64,000 bases of DNA from the NCBI GenBank assembly GCA_002900995.3, contig CM035308.1, forward strand, positions 3,746,089 through 3,810,088, written 5' to 3'. Both the position numbers and the translations under genes were made by a program. Of the stretch, positions 10,982 through 22,026 are shown in pieces. The stretch is from Ganoderma boninense. Its lineage: Eukaryota; Basidiomycota; Agaricomycetes; Polyporales; Polyporaceae. Positions within the stretch are counted from its first letter, which is position 1, and each line of letters opens with the position of its first letter. A model generated the notes under the pieces. That model saw only the letters and a list, made by a program, of their open reading frames with translations, searched no databases and had not been told where the DNA came from.

Positions 10982-12271
10982 TCAGCCGCAAGCGGCATTG
11001 CTGGGGCCAGCATCCCGAACTCCGGGGTTCGAGACCGCCCCGAAATTACTTGTCTGCGGTGATGGTGCGCCGCTGGTGCTCTTTGCACCGAGAGAAGCAG
11101 ATGTGACGGAACCCACGCTGCTGGAAATGGTACTCTGGCCAGTAGTACCAGATGAATGGGTGGTAATAGAAGTTGTGCTGTGAGATGACGACGACGAAGA
11201 GGTGGACGTGCCGGCGCCCACGGTGGAGACGTCAACGCTGAAGTTGGAGATAACGAGGTCGGCGCTGCCCGTGAACGGTTCTGTCCCGGTCTGAATCGCG
11301 TGCAAGTACTGCGTCTTGGCAACGCCCTGACTGTTGACGAGGTACTCTGTGTCATGGTACTCTGTTAGGCGATGTGCGGGGGGACATATGGTACACGGGA
11401 TGCAACGCACGGAAGAAGGCGTTCAGATCGGAGTTGAAGTTGGTGATGTCGCCCTCGGCGGTGATGAACGAGAACACGTCCCAGTTGCTGTTCGGACCGT
11501 GCTTCAGGTTCCAAGTGTGCCCGCCGACTTGGATGCTCGGAGCAACGAGGTTCCCGATGCCCCCGACCCTGCCACAAGTCATCAGGTATTCAGTTAGTGA
11601 GATGCAACGGTCCAAGCGTACCCGCCGCGGTCGGAGAGCCATATCATGCTGGGCCAGGTACGTTAGGAAGGACCAAACATGGAGAAAAGGAAGGAGGGAG
11701 GCCGCTTACATCTCGTACGAAGATGCTGCCGAGGCTACATCGCCCGACTGAGGCACACCGGTCCATATGTCGTACGACACGTCCGCCCTGAGATCATTAG
11801 ACGCAGACTGGTAGTACCATTCCCAGCTCGTCGGCGCAGAGGCGATCTCTTGCAGCTGCATACCCTTGGCAGTGTTGTGGCCGACGTTGGGGTCTTCCTC
11901 GGGGCGTTGAATGGGTTGTCGAGAACACAAGGAAAAGGAAAACTCACAGCTCTTGACATTGTCGGGGCTATTCGCCCATGTGTAGCTCGTCTCCCATGAG
12001 ACCGAGTTCCCGTTCGCCGAATGCAAGGTGGTCGTCTGCGACCCAGTTCCGGTGTCTTGCGGAGACGGTCCGTGGTTCATCCCAGTAGTTCCGTGGGGGA
12101 CTAGGAAGAGCACTCACCTGCACCCCACAAGTTCTGACAGAGCGTGTACGCCCCTGCCGCCGTGCAGTCGTTCCCTTGCAACGTAGTCTGCGCTGACACG
12201 CCTGAGATCGAGAGTGTTATGAGAAAGAAAGCCAGTATCACGAGCAGCTCCGCCGGATCGAGTGCGCGCAT
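10982..12271 (-). CDS. GH12 endoglucanase, copy 1, with Ser/Thr-rich C-terminal tail
   Basis: Six exons on the minus strand (12271-12118, 12055-11948, 11893-11710, 11648-11622, 11568-11411, 11361-10982) add up to 336 residues without frame errors. A hydrophobic N-terminal stretch ending near GVSAQ looks like a secretion signal. The GH12 nucleophile is E148 (SSYEIMIWL) and the acid/base is E238 (GTEPFTG). Family members hydrolyse beta-1,4-glucan or xyloglucan in plant cell walls outside the cell. The protein continues some 80 residues past the catalytic domain as a Ser/Thr/Gly-rich tail with no CBM1 cysteine pattern. The gene structure (a 27-base exon 4) differs from GH12 copies 2 and 3, so it is an older paralog. 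Confidence 0.93.
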
Positions 12272-12360
12272 AAGTTACAAGCGACCAGGAGGAGATCGAA
12301 AGCAAGTTAAGAATCACTAGCAGCAGCCTGCGGGGTAGATACAAGCCTGGAGACGACAAG

Positions 12361-12366
12361 TTTATA
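12361..12366 (-). promoter_or_regulatory. TATA box of GH12 copy 1
   Basis: TATAAA on the minus strand (in GCTATAAAC), 90 bases before the start at 12271. The other two GH12 genes have TATA boxes at almost the same distance. Confidence 0.65.
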
Positions 12367-12371
12367 GCCCG

Positions 12372-13342
12372 AGAACGGGGAGTCTACCAGACGGCGACCA
12401 CGAGGCGGCACGGCCTTGACCAACCGCGCGGCAACTATCGGGACGTCCTGCGCTGGCCGGCCGTCAGAGGCGGATATCCAGGCAAAGTCGGTGCATTTCA
12501 GTGTACACACCTGGGATTCTGTGGGCTGCTCGTCGTCGTAAACGTGAAGCCGGGTGATGCATGCATGCCTGGTGCCGGACTCGGAGATGATGCCACGATG
12601 CAAATTTCCCTCCGGACTCGGGCATGTCAGGGCGGTGAATTCCCATCAGCGCGCGGCAAGCCGAGATGCCTCTCGGAGGCGCGCCATACCGAACGCAGCT
12701 CTGGCATTGTCCATGGCGAAGAAGGGCGAAAACGGCGAGTATGGCGAGCTCAGAGATGGTGGAAAGGGAAGTGGTGCAAGATTGCGGCGCACAGCCTCAC
12801 CTTGCGACAAAAGCGCGCGGAGTAGACACGCCAGCCGTCGACGATATATCGATAGTACTCCCTCGCGAGCTCGAACGCTGCTGCGAGCCTGTATCGCTCA
12901 GGGATGGTGGAGGATATCCGAGAAGAGTGGAGACGCAGAGAAATGAGGTGGGCGAACATCGTGCCGCCAGAGGATTATATGACAGCTGCAATGGAGTCGG
13001 TGAGGGCACTGGCCATGGCAGTCCTGCAGAGAAAGAGTATAATGATCAATATACAATACACAGAGAAATACGTGAGAGCGGAAGAAAAGAAAACCAGCGT
13101 CAGCGTAGAAAGTAATGTCAGACGTTATTAAACAGGTCGCGGTGATGTCGTCGAGGAAGAGGAAAGAGGTTGTGTCGCTGGCTGGCTATGAAGCTGGAGG
13201 TGAGAGTCATTGACCGCCACTCGCGACCGACTACCTACTACAAAAGCTTGCAGCAGAACACAAGGCCTGTCCACTTTCATATTTCAAGGATGTCCTTGAA
13301 ATCGACAAGCAAGGGTGTGTATAGACTGCAAGAAAAATCATA
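12372..13342. other. No supported gene upstream of GH12 copy 1
   Basis: Overlapping frames on both strands (to 149 codons near 12666-13115) are Arg/Ser-rich shadows of one another with no motif. This should hold the GH12-1 promoter and the 3' end of the acetyltransferase. Confidence 0.5.
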
Positions 13343-13950
13343 CTAGTGGGGTTTGGAAGTGGCAGGCTCTGTTACAGAAGAGCAACGGGCTTCCTCCTTG
13401 GGAGCCGCAGTCACCACGCCCTTCATCCGAATATACTCGATGTCGCCTTTGAAGAACACCTCTCCGAACCGCTCCATGCCTATCTCCTTCCGTTCGTACC
13501 ACGTCGCCGCGCTAACTCTTGCATCGCACCAAAAGACGCGAATTGGTATCTTCGGGTTAGAAACAGCGTCGTCGAAGACGTGGCGGAGGACCTTTGTTCC
13601 GATCCCTTGGCCCTGGTACTCTGGATCGCAGGCGAACTTCCGGAATCGGAGGGCAGGGACACAACCCACACCCCCGTCGGGCATCGGCTGGGAGAAGCCT
13701 CTTCAAAGACTGATATGACTGCGACGGGTTCGCATACGCCATCGAGGAAGGCGCCATAGTGCTTGCCAGAGTCATCTTCTGGGAGGAGAACGTAGGACAC
13801 TGGGCAGATCGGGCCACAGGACAGAGTGCCGCAGCGGCACTGTCTGCTGTGGAGTTATCCTGTGGATGACTGTGAGGAGGTAAGGTCAGCTGTAGAGAGA
13901 AGACGGTGGCGGGGCGTACTGAGCTGGGAGTTTCTGGATTGAATCATCAT
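13343..13950 (-). CDS. GNAT-family N-acetyltransferase with two compensating frame breaks
   Basis: Exon 1 is 13950-13920 and exon 2 runs 13869 to the stop at 13343. The protein opens IHRITPQQTVPLRHSVLWPD, a typical GNAT beginning. It has the acetyl-CoA binding loop (PEYQGQGIGTKVLRHV, fitting Q/RxxGxG/A) and a YERKEIGMERFGEVF ending. The middle part (SYVLLPEDDSGKHYGAFLDG to AVISVFEEA) is in another frame: one surplus C at the GGG run 13802-13804 and one missing base near 13695 shift out and back. Both sites are short homopolymers and the two shifts cancel, so either assembly error or a recent pair of indels is possible. GNAT proteins transfer acetyl from acetyl-CoA to amines; the substrate is unknown. 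Confidence 0.75.
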
Positions 13951-13987
13951 CGTGGTTGAAGGAGAAGCAAGGCGATGGCGATGGCGA

Positions 13988-13997
13988 TTTTATAAAA
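13988..13997 (-). promoter_or_regulatory. TATA-like box before the acetyltransferase
   Basis: The palindrome TTTTATAAAA lies about 40 bases upstream of the ATG at 13950, a suitable distance for a short leader. Confidence 0.5.
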
Positions 13998-14001
13998 GCG
14001 C

Positions 14002-14145
14002 TTACATAGAGGAAAGCGCTAAAAATCCACAAACTTGACCTGTCTGGATGATCTTCCAAGGCAGGATCGACACAAAGTATTCAGAGATGATACAGTGAGA
14101 ACCTTTCGATTTTGAACCTTTGTAGTATTTCTTGAGAGAATCCAT
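14002..14145 (-). CDS. Possible small ORF, 47 codons
   Basis: A minus-strand frame from ATG 14145 opening MDSLKKYYKGSKSKG, with a Lys-rich start and hydrophobic end. Upstream is a good promoter layout: TATATAA near 14285 followed by a long C/T-rich leader. It could be a genuine micropeptide, a first exon, or an upstream exon of the acetyltransferase just downstream on the same strand. I do not recognise it and coding is unproven. Confidence 0.25.
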   Translation of the reverse strand: MDSLKKYYKGSKSKGSHCIISEYFVSILPWKIIQTGQVCGFLALSSM

Positions 14146-14657
14146 TTGTGCGAATCGAGCGTATTGGATGCACGGTTCGGGGCGTCCCTGGTGGCCAGAA
14201 AAAGTGCGGGAGAGTGCGCTTGGGAAAGGAAGTGGTGGGGGAAGGAAAAAAGTGGGGTGGGCGGACGCGATGTGCCCCATCTTATATATGTCGGGGACGC
14301 CGATGGCGTCACGTAAGTATGGTAAGTCGGGGGGCGGGATCGGAGGGCAGCCGAAAATGTACATGGCACATGTGAAGGTAGATGTGAATGCATGACACTG
14401 GGTTTGACATGCATTGACATAGGACGCGAATCGAGCGCTCGGCGTAGCGCAAACGTACCAATCGGCGAATTGGCTCAGATTCACTTAAGAATGAGAGGGC
14501 TCTGAGCGAGGATGACATATGGATGAATGCCTGAACGTTACTATGCGCAAGGTGTTGGAATCGTACAATTGTGACACGCCTGAACAGATGGGATATGCAC
14601 CGAACATGTGGAAAGCGAGAAGCACTCGCACCAATAATAATATAAGTACATCATTAT

Positions 14658-15493
14658 TCACTTCAGCAGTTCTTCTACCACGCGGTCATCGTTGATATTC
14701 GCAACATTTGCGCCACGGTAATTCAACCTCCTCAGTACGTCGATCTAAAACGCTTTTGAGGATGGAATTTAGCGAAGACAGGAAGTACGTTACTCACCAC
14801 CTTTGCCCTGTCGAACCCAAGTCCCTCAAACTGCGCCACATGCGCTCTATCCAAGCCCGCCATCGCGATCTCGTCCCTCAAACCGTCTTTGGAACCACCT
14901 TTCAGCCCGTCCTTCCTGGGACCTCCTGCATATATCATCGTCCAGTATCGCGCAGTATCCTCGAAAACTACTTTTGCTCGTCATGTAGTGCTTCGCCACC
15001 TCGGCATCTTGAGGGTCTCGCGGTTCCGGAGAGCAGAGGAGCGATTGCAGAGATATGAGGGTAGATTTGAGAGTGAGAACGGGCGACCATGCGTCTTTGA
15101 GGATGTCTAGACAGATCGCGCCCGAGGCGGAGGAGATGTTAGGGTGGTAGACCTTTGTGATGAACTTCATCTTGACGGGTTGGAAGGGATAGTTGTCGGG
15201 GATCGTGATATCCTGCATATCATGGCAGGCTAGATGTATGAGGCAAGCGCACGAAGGGCAAGAGTTGCAAAACGTACGACTTGGAAGCGGCCGCCCTGGT
15301 ATGGCGTGTCCTCCGGGCCATCGAAGGACCCGATGAGGTGAAAGGGGCTCTCGTCGACGAGGTCTATCGCCACCCTTGACTGTTTGTCGTTCTTGCAGTC
15401 TAGCAGAGCCCTTCAGACCACATTCCACTGGAGTGCGGCACACAAAAGCTCACCTGCGATCTCCTTGTTGACTCTACGAAGTCGTGCATCCAT
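14658..15493 (-). CDS. ubc1: Ubiquitin-conjugating enzyme E2 with C-terminal UBA domain (Ubc1/E2-25K type)
   Basis: Four exons: 15493-15454, 15399-15278, 15212-14798 and 14744-14658. The UBC core includes [20 protein letters not shown] and the catalytic C88 in [11 protein letters not shown], the same residue number as in yeast Ubc1. It ends with a UBA domain ([20 protein letters not shown] joined to [17 protein letters not shown]). Expected length is 220 residues. Exon 3 is one base too long: the T run that reads AAAA on the + strand at 14964-14967 breaks the frame between ...SKSS and EDTARYW. Removing one base restores both the family sequence and the phase of the next intron. For a core ubiquitin-system enzyme this points to a base-call error rather than a dead gene. 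Family role: K48-linked ubiquitin chain building for proteasomal degradation. Confidence 0.93.
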
Positions 15494-16449
15494 ATCTTGT
15501 CCGGAGCAGCGGCGATAGGGTGTATAGATACAAGAGCGAAGTGGGATACAGAAAGTAGTGTTACAGGGGAGGAGGAAAGCGGAGAATGTGGCGGACGGCG
15601 CTGGGGCGTCGTGGACGCCGCGGGCAAGACACTGGGCGTTACGCGCCCGCGTCTTTCGACCTCCCTTCATCCTCGTCGACGTCGTCCTCAGCTTTTCCTG
15701 CTTATACCCCCCTGACATTGGCACCCTCTATCCCCAAGCATACAAGAAATCTGCGGATGACGTTGGATACAATTTTGGGGCAGGCATTTGGGTGGCCCCG
15801 CTCAGCATAAGTGCGCATATAGCCAGCACCTGCGCATGAGCGATGCTGACCTGTGAGATGTTTTCGTATTGCTGATGGGGCGGGCGATAACTCAGACGTG
15901 ATATACAATAGATCTGGACCATTTTCATTAACGTTGGCTGCATCCGCCGTTCGAAGTCGCTCGCGGACATCTCTCAGTGAGGTTGGCCTCGACTCCCGAC
16001 CTATCTCAGCGAGTCCGACCCGTGCCTCCTTTCTTGCATCTGTCCCAGGGGCCCCGACGGCCGTGGGTCGGCAGAATCCCTCCCACATTCTCCAACGGTG
16101 GGTAGGGGCGCACCGGTTTATCCAGGAGATCCATCATATGACCATTTGTGGGCTCTCGAGTCCAAACGTTGTGGGCCGGGTCCAAGGTCACAAGTAAGCC
16201 CCGTTCTCAGGCCATCCGACACCCACTTATCATGCGGCTGCTGAAGTCAGCATCCAAACATCTCCCGTCTCGTCGCCCGGGACGGGTTGGATCGCGACAC
16301 GATCCTATACTTGACGTGCCTGCCTTGTCCTCGTCCTCGGTGAGGTCTATCCCCAGCACCCCAATTCCGTCCTTCTCGTTCCCGGCATCGCGGACGCAGT
16401 AGCAACAACACAACTGGCGCCTCCCACCCGTCGGCATCTGTGCGCGAAT
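15494..16449. other. Divergent promoter region between ubc1 and thiamine-diphosphate enzyme copy 2
   Basis: About 950 bases with only incidental frames. It should contain the promoters of both flanking genes, but I find no convincing TATA box. Confidence 0.5.
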
Positions 16450-18568
16450 ATGTACACTACAGCCTCCGTGTTCTTCAAGACTCTAGCCGACGCTGGGCTC
16501 ACGCACGCCTTCGTCAACTGGGGCAGCGACCACCCCGCGTTCCTCGAGGACCTGCGCAGACAACAAGTGGAGAACGATGGCAAGACCCTCCTCGAGATCG
16601 TGACGTGCCCGAGCGAGTTCGCCGCACTGAGCGCCGCGCAGGGTTATGCGCAAGTCACAGGACGACCTGCAGTGGTCATCGTCCATGTCGACGTCGGTAC
16701 TCAGGTGAGCATGGTCGTTGGACATCGTGGACGGTGACAGAGGGTTGACGAGTGGGAACGAAAGTCATTGGCGGGCGCTGTGCACAATGCAGACCGAGGC
16801 CAGGCTCCCGTCCTGATCTTTGCCGGAGCTTCGCCGTTCTCTGCCAGCGGTGAGTTCAAGGGCTCGAGGAACGAGTTCATGATGTGGCACCAGGGTGGGT
16901 ATATGCGTGTGCCCGATCCGGATTGTCCGGCGTTGACACTTTCGGCCGGACAGATGCTCATGACCAGCCCGCAATTGTTCGCCAATACATGCGGTACACG
17001 GCGCAGATCCAGAGCGGTAAGACCGCATCGAAGCAGATCCTGCGCGCGTTACAGATGTGCGCTCTCCTCTCGTGAATGTTCATGCTGTTCGCGGGTCCTG
17101 ACAATCGTGCCCATCTTCACCAGCGCGACGACTGAACCGAAAGGGCCGGTGTATTTATGGGCTCGCAGGGAAGCCACCGAGGAGGACGTCGACGAAACGG
17201 CGATGAGAACGGTCGTTCCTCGGTGGCCAGCCGTTACCATGCAGGCTCTTTCGTCCCATGGTGAGCCGCCGACCGTCGCTCGATTCGTCCGCATCCGTCT
17301 CTTCTGACGAATCGCCTCCAGCCGTACACTCGATTGCCTCCGCCCTTATCGACGCCGAATTCCCACTCATCATCACCGCCAACGCCGGGCGGAACCCTGC
17401 CGCCGTCCCGCTCCTCGCCCAGCTCGCCAGCAAGCTCGCGATCGGCGTCCTCGCCGCCGCGCCCTCGGCCCTTTCGTTCCCGGGTAACCACCCGTGCTTC
17501 CTCGGCAACGTCTTCATCGGCAAGCTGCCCCATCTCGACGACGCGGACGTCGTGCTCCTGCTCGACGTCGACGTCCCGTGGGCCGACGCCACGGACAACG
17601 CGCCGCGCAAGGACGCGCGGATCTTCGTCGTCGACAACGACCCGCTGAAACGGACGTTCGGCTGGTCCCACGTCGATGCCGAGATGCTCTGCGCCGCCGA
17701 CGCCGAAACGGCCCTCACCCAGCTGCTCGGTGCTCTCGAGACGCCCGAGGTCGACTCCGCCGCCGTCCAGGCGAAGTTGCAGGCGCGGCGCAGCCGTCTC
17801 GACAAAAGCCTACGAAGAGAGGCTCGCCGCCCTCCGCGCGGCGGAGACGCGCCTCGCGCCAGACGGACACACGCTCAGCGTGCCCTTCATCCTGGGGGCC
17901 CTCCGCGGAGTCCGCGAGCGCGGGCACGCCCAGCCGCGGGGAGAAGGTGCTCTGGCTGAACGAAGCCGGCGTCGTGCTCGCACTCATCTGGAACCACATC
18001 GCCGCCGCGCAGCCGGGGAGCATGTTCATGTCTGGGGGCACGGCGCTCGGGTGGGTGCTGGGCGCGAGCATCGGGGCGTCGCTCGGGGCGCGGGTCGGCG
18101 GGACGGGGACGGAGCTCGTCGTCGCGATCACGGGCGACGGGAACTTCCTGTTTGGGGCGCCGACGGCGGCGTTCTGGATCGCGCGGCGGTACGGGACGCC
18201 GTTCTTGATGGTCGTGCTGAACAACCGGGGCTGGGCCGTGCGTGGTTTCGTTTCGCCGCGTCGTTGCTGTGCTGACTGTGGTGTTCTTGTTTTGCTTGCT
18301 CGGGTACATACTACAGAGCCCGAAGTTGTCCATGCGGGGGGTGTACCCGACAGGGGTGGGGAGCCTCGCGTCGGGGGAGAAGCTCAGCGTCGGCTTTGGG
18401 GAAGAAGATAACGCCGACTTTGGCGGGATCGCGGCTGCGGCTGGGGACGCGTGGGCTCGGAAGGTCGAGCGTGCGGAGGAGGTTAAGAGCGTTTTCGAGG
18501 AGGCGATTAAGGTCGTGCTGCTGGAGCGCAGATGCGCTGTGGTCGAATGTGTGATCGAATCGATCTAA
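16450..18568 (+). CDS. Thiamine-diphosphate-dependent decarboxylase/acetolactate synthase-like enzyme, copy 2
   Basis: Six exons: 16450-16704, 16765-16894, 16954-17056, 17124-17260, 17322-18237, 18317-18568. They total 1793 bases, two more than a whole number of codons. The two surplus bases can be placed: one A in the run 17804-17807 and one G at 17907-17908. With those removed the gene encodes 596 residues. Pyr domain: E56 in TCPSEF and GYAQVTGRPA. Central domain: ITANAGRN, FVVDNDPLK. Cofactor domain: the thiamine-diphosphate signature GDG (AITGDGNF) with NN 26 residues later (VVLNNRGW), then SPKLSM and a closing VVECVIESI. Substrate unknown: the family includes decarboxylases and carboligases. 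It faces the other way from copy 1 with all intron phases shared, so the two arose by duplication. Likely functional if the indels are errors. Confidence 0.88.
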
Positions 18569-19006
18569 ACTCAGAACGGAAGTAGCAGGTACGTCTCAGT
18601 GTGTGATATCTCGAGCGTGTGCTGATCATGTCGGGCAGCATGTATGATTAATGTACAATATAGGAGTGGAAATAGGGTCAGCTATCATCAACTCTCAAGC
18701 CGTTTGAAAAATCGGTTCGTTACGGACGCCACGCCCAAGTCTTGCGGATTCAGTTGCCTGCAAGTGGCGACTAGTATCTGTCTACCCGTGGTGCGCATAC
18801 TACTGTTCCACTTTCGACTCGACATGGAATTGACGGATTTTACCCTGATGCTTAACGATCGTTATCCACTTCCAACTACTTCGGGGCAAACACCACGTCG
18901 CTTTGTTATCGTAATTGCTCGTAGACTTGTGATCCATCTGTGTGTATGTTTTGGCTATTCCTCTCCTGACGTCCGCTCATGGCCGCTTCTCGGCAAGTAG
19001 CATCTT
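18569..19006. other. Convergent 3' region, no gene
   Basis: Lies between the converging ends of the thiamine-diphosphate enzyme and the metallo-beta-lactamase-fold gene. A short frame at 18644-19000 shows no family features. Confidence 0.55.
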
Positions 19007-19965
19007 CTACTTCGGTGGAATAACGCCAGGGAAGAATGCCTCCCCACCCTTGTTCGCTTCATGCCACTCCGCATCGTGCGCGAGAAGCACATGCACCCTC
19101 GGCTCGGTCAACAACACCGCCACCCTTCTTATATGCTCAACCGCCTTCTCTCTGTCCGTGTGGACACACACCAGGCGGCCGGCGCCGTCGTGCCATGTCG
19201 CGACTTCGCGCTCTCCCGTGAGCAGGCGTGCATCGTGGGCAGAGTCGCCCGCGAGGTAGATCCACGACCCTGTCGCGTTCGTGCGCGCGAGGATGTTGAT
19301 GTGCCCAGGGAGGTGCCCTGGCGCATCGACGACGTAGAGGCTGCCGTCGCCGAAGTAGTCGTGGGCGCGGGGAAAGGGGCCGATAGGCGACGTGAATTCT
19401 GAGGACGAGAGGAAACGAGAACTAGAGAGTGGGATGGCGGTCGATAGCACCTCGGCGGCCGGGTTGGAGGGGTAGCCGTTGCGGAGGAGATCTTCGGCGT
19501 CCGCGCCCATGACGAAGGTGGCGTTGGGGAAGGAGGAAGCCTCGCCGATGCTACGGGTGCATGATTAGGTGTACAACGTTGGGTAAGTGCGCAAGGTACT
19601 TACTGGTCGTAGTGCAAGTGGCTGACGATCACGGTCCTGACATCTTCCGGGCTCATGCCGCCTTTGCGCAGGCTGTCTTCGACACTCTGCGGCGTGGTGA
19701 TGACGCGGTTCGCGATGACATTCTGTACGGCGGGAGGGTGGCTATCCAGGTCTCTTCGGATGCCGAGGTCGAACACGAGGACCTCCTTTGAAACCGAGTG
19801 ACGGAGGAGGAATGCAAGCGAAGGGCACATGGTGGACTCCCCAGGTTGGGAGCCCGCAATGAACCTGGTGTGTATCAGCTGGAGGAGCCCTGCTTCCAAG
19901 GCCGAAACCTCGATGTAAGGCTGGTTGACATCCGGATCGGGGAGAGCGGGAAATGACGCCGCCAT
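19007..19965 (-). CDS. Metallo-beta-lactamase-fold hydrolase (lactonase-like)
   Basis: Two exons (19965-19604 and 19550-19007) encode 301 residues. The intron splits the last histidine codon of the metal motif, which after splicing reads HLHYDH (residues 116-121), the HxHxDH signature of the superfamily. Further ligands fit: H in PGHLPGHI, D in AGDSAHD, H in LLAHDAEWH. These bind two zinc ions and activate water for ester, lactone or thioester hydrolysis. The spacing resembles the AttM/AiiA acyl-homoserine-lactonase branch, but fungal members are mostly uncharacterised. An in-frame ATG at 19983 would add six residues;  I prefer 19965 because the TATA box at 20011-20018 puts the likely transcription start at about 19985. 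No signal peptide, so probably cytosolic. Confidence 0.88.
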
Positions 19966-20010
19966 AGCTAATCCCTTTGTCATACCTTGGCGTCGTCGTC
20001 TCACACACTG

Positions 20011-20018
20011 CTTATATA
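20011..20018 (-). promoter_or_regulatory. TATA box of the metallo-beta-lactamase-fold gene
   Basis: TATATAAG on the minus strand, about 46 bases before the ATG at 19965. It decides between two candidate start codons (19983 and 19965) in favour of the second. Confidence 0.6.
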
Positions 20019-20985
20019 GGACTCAGGAGATCGGCAGTGGCCAGAACTTCGGTTCATAGCGAACCCAAAGTCTATCTCTGGCCGGTTCGTGAGTAGGGAG
20101 AACCCCGAGGCACCGTTGAATCACCACGTTATCTCTGCGAACCTTTGCTATTTCAGTTCGTGTGGCACACGTGGTTCCACAGGTGGGTGGTGTAGTTCCC
20201 TCTTGCTTTACGAGGTATAACATCATCCTTTTTCGAACGTAGCAGAAGATGAATGGGTTCCATTCCCCTCGGAAACACACGCGTCACGCAACTCATTCGC
20301 GAACGTCGTTCATCGTAATGACCACCATGTCCGATTTCGATATCAAAACCTGCTTCAGCACACAGCTCGTCTGTCTCCGTTTACCGCGCATTCACCCCTC
20401 TCTGGTGCACCATGAACGTCACGGGAGGCGGTGAAGTGCCTCCGGGAGAAAAACTCATCTCAGTTGGTGGGCGACTGCTCTCGATGACCTCATACTGGTC
20501 TCGTCAGGCTGCTTGGGTACGCTCTCCATCGCGCAGCGAAGGTTTCATACGTCCGTCAAACGCCCGGCCGGACTGCCTTCCATGGCGCACAGTCAATATA
20601 TCTGGTCTTTTCTAGCGCTACACTGGGCGGCTTCCGAAACGCTCGCGAATGTAAGTACTCGACCTCGCATGGAGCATCAAAATGGGATAAGTACTATACC
20701 TTCGCCTGTTTGCAATGTTGGCCACCTCCTCTTCTACCCAGGTGATTGTCATCGAGCCTGGATTGATTTGCACTAGAATGGCAACTACGATTACATGGGG
20801 CTAGGATGTCCATTGCGTCGGGACAGCGTCGAGCGCAGAAGCCTTCCCTACGATCGCACGCGTTCGGAGCCCGCCCTTACCGTTCGCCAGTCCCCACCAG
20901 TGTCGAAAGTTAGCAGCAGACATGTTTAGACACAAAGATATCCATTTGGAGAACATAGCACTTCCAGCGGCACAAGCATCGTTCA
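20019..20985. other. No supported gene
   Basis: Holds the region upstream of the metallo-beta-lactamase-fold gene and the 3' flank of GH12 copy 2. Short frames have no motif or splice support. Confidence 0.5.
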
Positions 20986-21926
20986 TCAGTGGTTGAAAGC
21001 AACGCTGTAGCCCTTCGTAAGCAAGCTTGCGTTCCCCGTAAACGGCTCCGTCCCAGTCTGGATTGCCTGCACGTACTGCGACCGCATCCATCACAATCGT
21101 CAGCATCTCGCCCCATCCATCTAAAATCCATGAGCCGAGGGCGGCGCACAACGACTCACCTGGGAAGAGGACACGCCCTGGTGCTTGACGAGGTAGTCGA
21201 AGAACTCCTTCAGGTCTGCATTGAAGTTCGTGATGTCCCCGTCCTTGCTCACGAACGACAGCACCTCCCAGTTCTTGTTTGGGCCCTTCCACAGCGCCCA
21301 CTTGTGTCCCGCGATGCTGATGCCAGTCTCTACCTTCGAGCCGACGGGCTGGATGCCGCCCTGGCCAGAGAGCCAGATCATGATCTCGTACGAGGACGCC
21401 GACGTCGCGGGGCTGCCCGACTGCGCGACACCCGTCCAGATATCGTACCTGCGCCACGCGACATACTCGTCAGCGCGACGATGGGCCGGAGGACGAGGGG
21501 AAGTGATGGCTCACGACACGTCGGCGCGGATGCCGGAGGACTCGCTCTCGTACACACACGACCAGGCCGTCAGCGCGGACTTGAGTGAGGAGAGCTGCAC
21601 GCCCTTGGCGGTGTCGCTGAGGACGTTGGCGTAGCTCTTCACGTTGTTCTGGTTCTTCTTCCACTGTCATTGCGTGCGCCACGAGACGGTATTGCCTTTC
21701 GCACTGAGGAGTGTCGCGTTCTGGTTCCCGACGCCAGCAGCTGGGAGCGAGCGCGTCGTCGGTGAGCGGCATGCGGTGCAGGTACAAGGTCTTACGCACA
21801 CTTGCCCCAGAGGTTCTGGCAAGGCGTGAACTCGCCAGCAGGCGTGCAGGCGAACTGGCCAGTGAGGGTCTGGGCGGTGGCAGAAGCGGCGACAGCGACA
21901 AGCGTGGCAAGAGTGGAACAGCGCAT
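20986..21926 (-). pseudogene. GH12 endoglucanase, copy 2, with premature stop
   Basis: Exons 21926-21800, 21740-21515, 21448-21160 and 21075-20986 have exactly the lengths of GH12 copy 3 (127, 226, 289, 90) and the same splice phases. The protein would have 243 residues with a signal peptide (to ATAQTLTG), the nucleophile segment SSYEIMIWL and the acid/base segment GTEPFTG. Codon 67 is TGA (21667-21669) where copy 3 has TGG: WRTQ-stop-QW against WRTQWQW. A second conserved Trp is changed to Cys (WSCVYES). A single G-to-A change explains the stop, so it is unlikely to be a length error. The promoter with TATA box is still present. Probably a recently silenced duplicate, part of the inverted repeat with 25590-27571. 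Confidence 0.85.
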
Positions 21927-22020
21927 TTTGGAAACCTTGGGCCGATGCAGACGATGTGATGGGGGGGATCAAACGCAAGTCATCTTAGCTGAATCGTCCA
22001 CAGAGGCACGCCTGCGCACC

Positions 22021-22026
22021 TTTATA
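22021..22026 (-). promoter_or_regulatory. TATA box of GH12 copy 2
   Basis: TATAAA on the minus strand (GGTATAAAGG), 95 bases before the ATG at 21926, matching copy 3 where GGTATAAAGC lies 88 bases before its ATG. Confidence 0.6.

Noticed and set aside
11020..11045. GGTTCGAGACCG as a tRNA B box
   Set aside because: No A box or acceptor stem at the proper distance; the sequence is inside the GH12-1 coding region. Similar B-box-like words near 28918 and 63820 also fail.
13660..13720. A 50-base intron to explain the second frame break of the acetyltransferase
   Set aside because: GTATGC...CCCAG fits loosely but would remove a conserved core strand (PVAVISVFEE); a single missing base explains it better.
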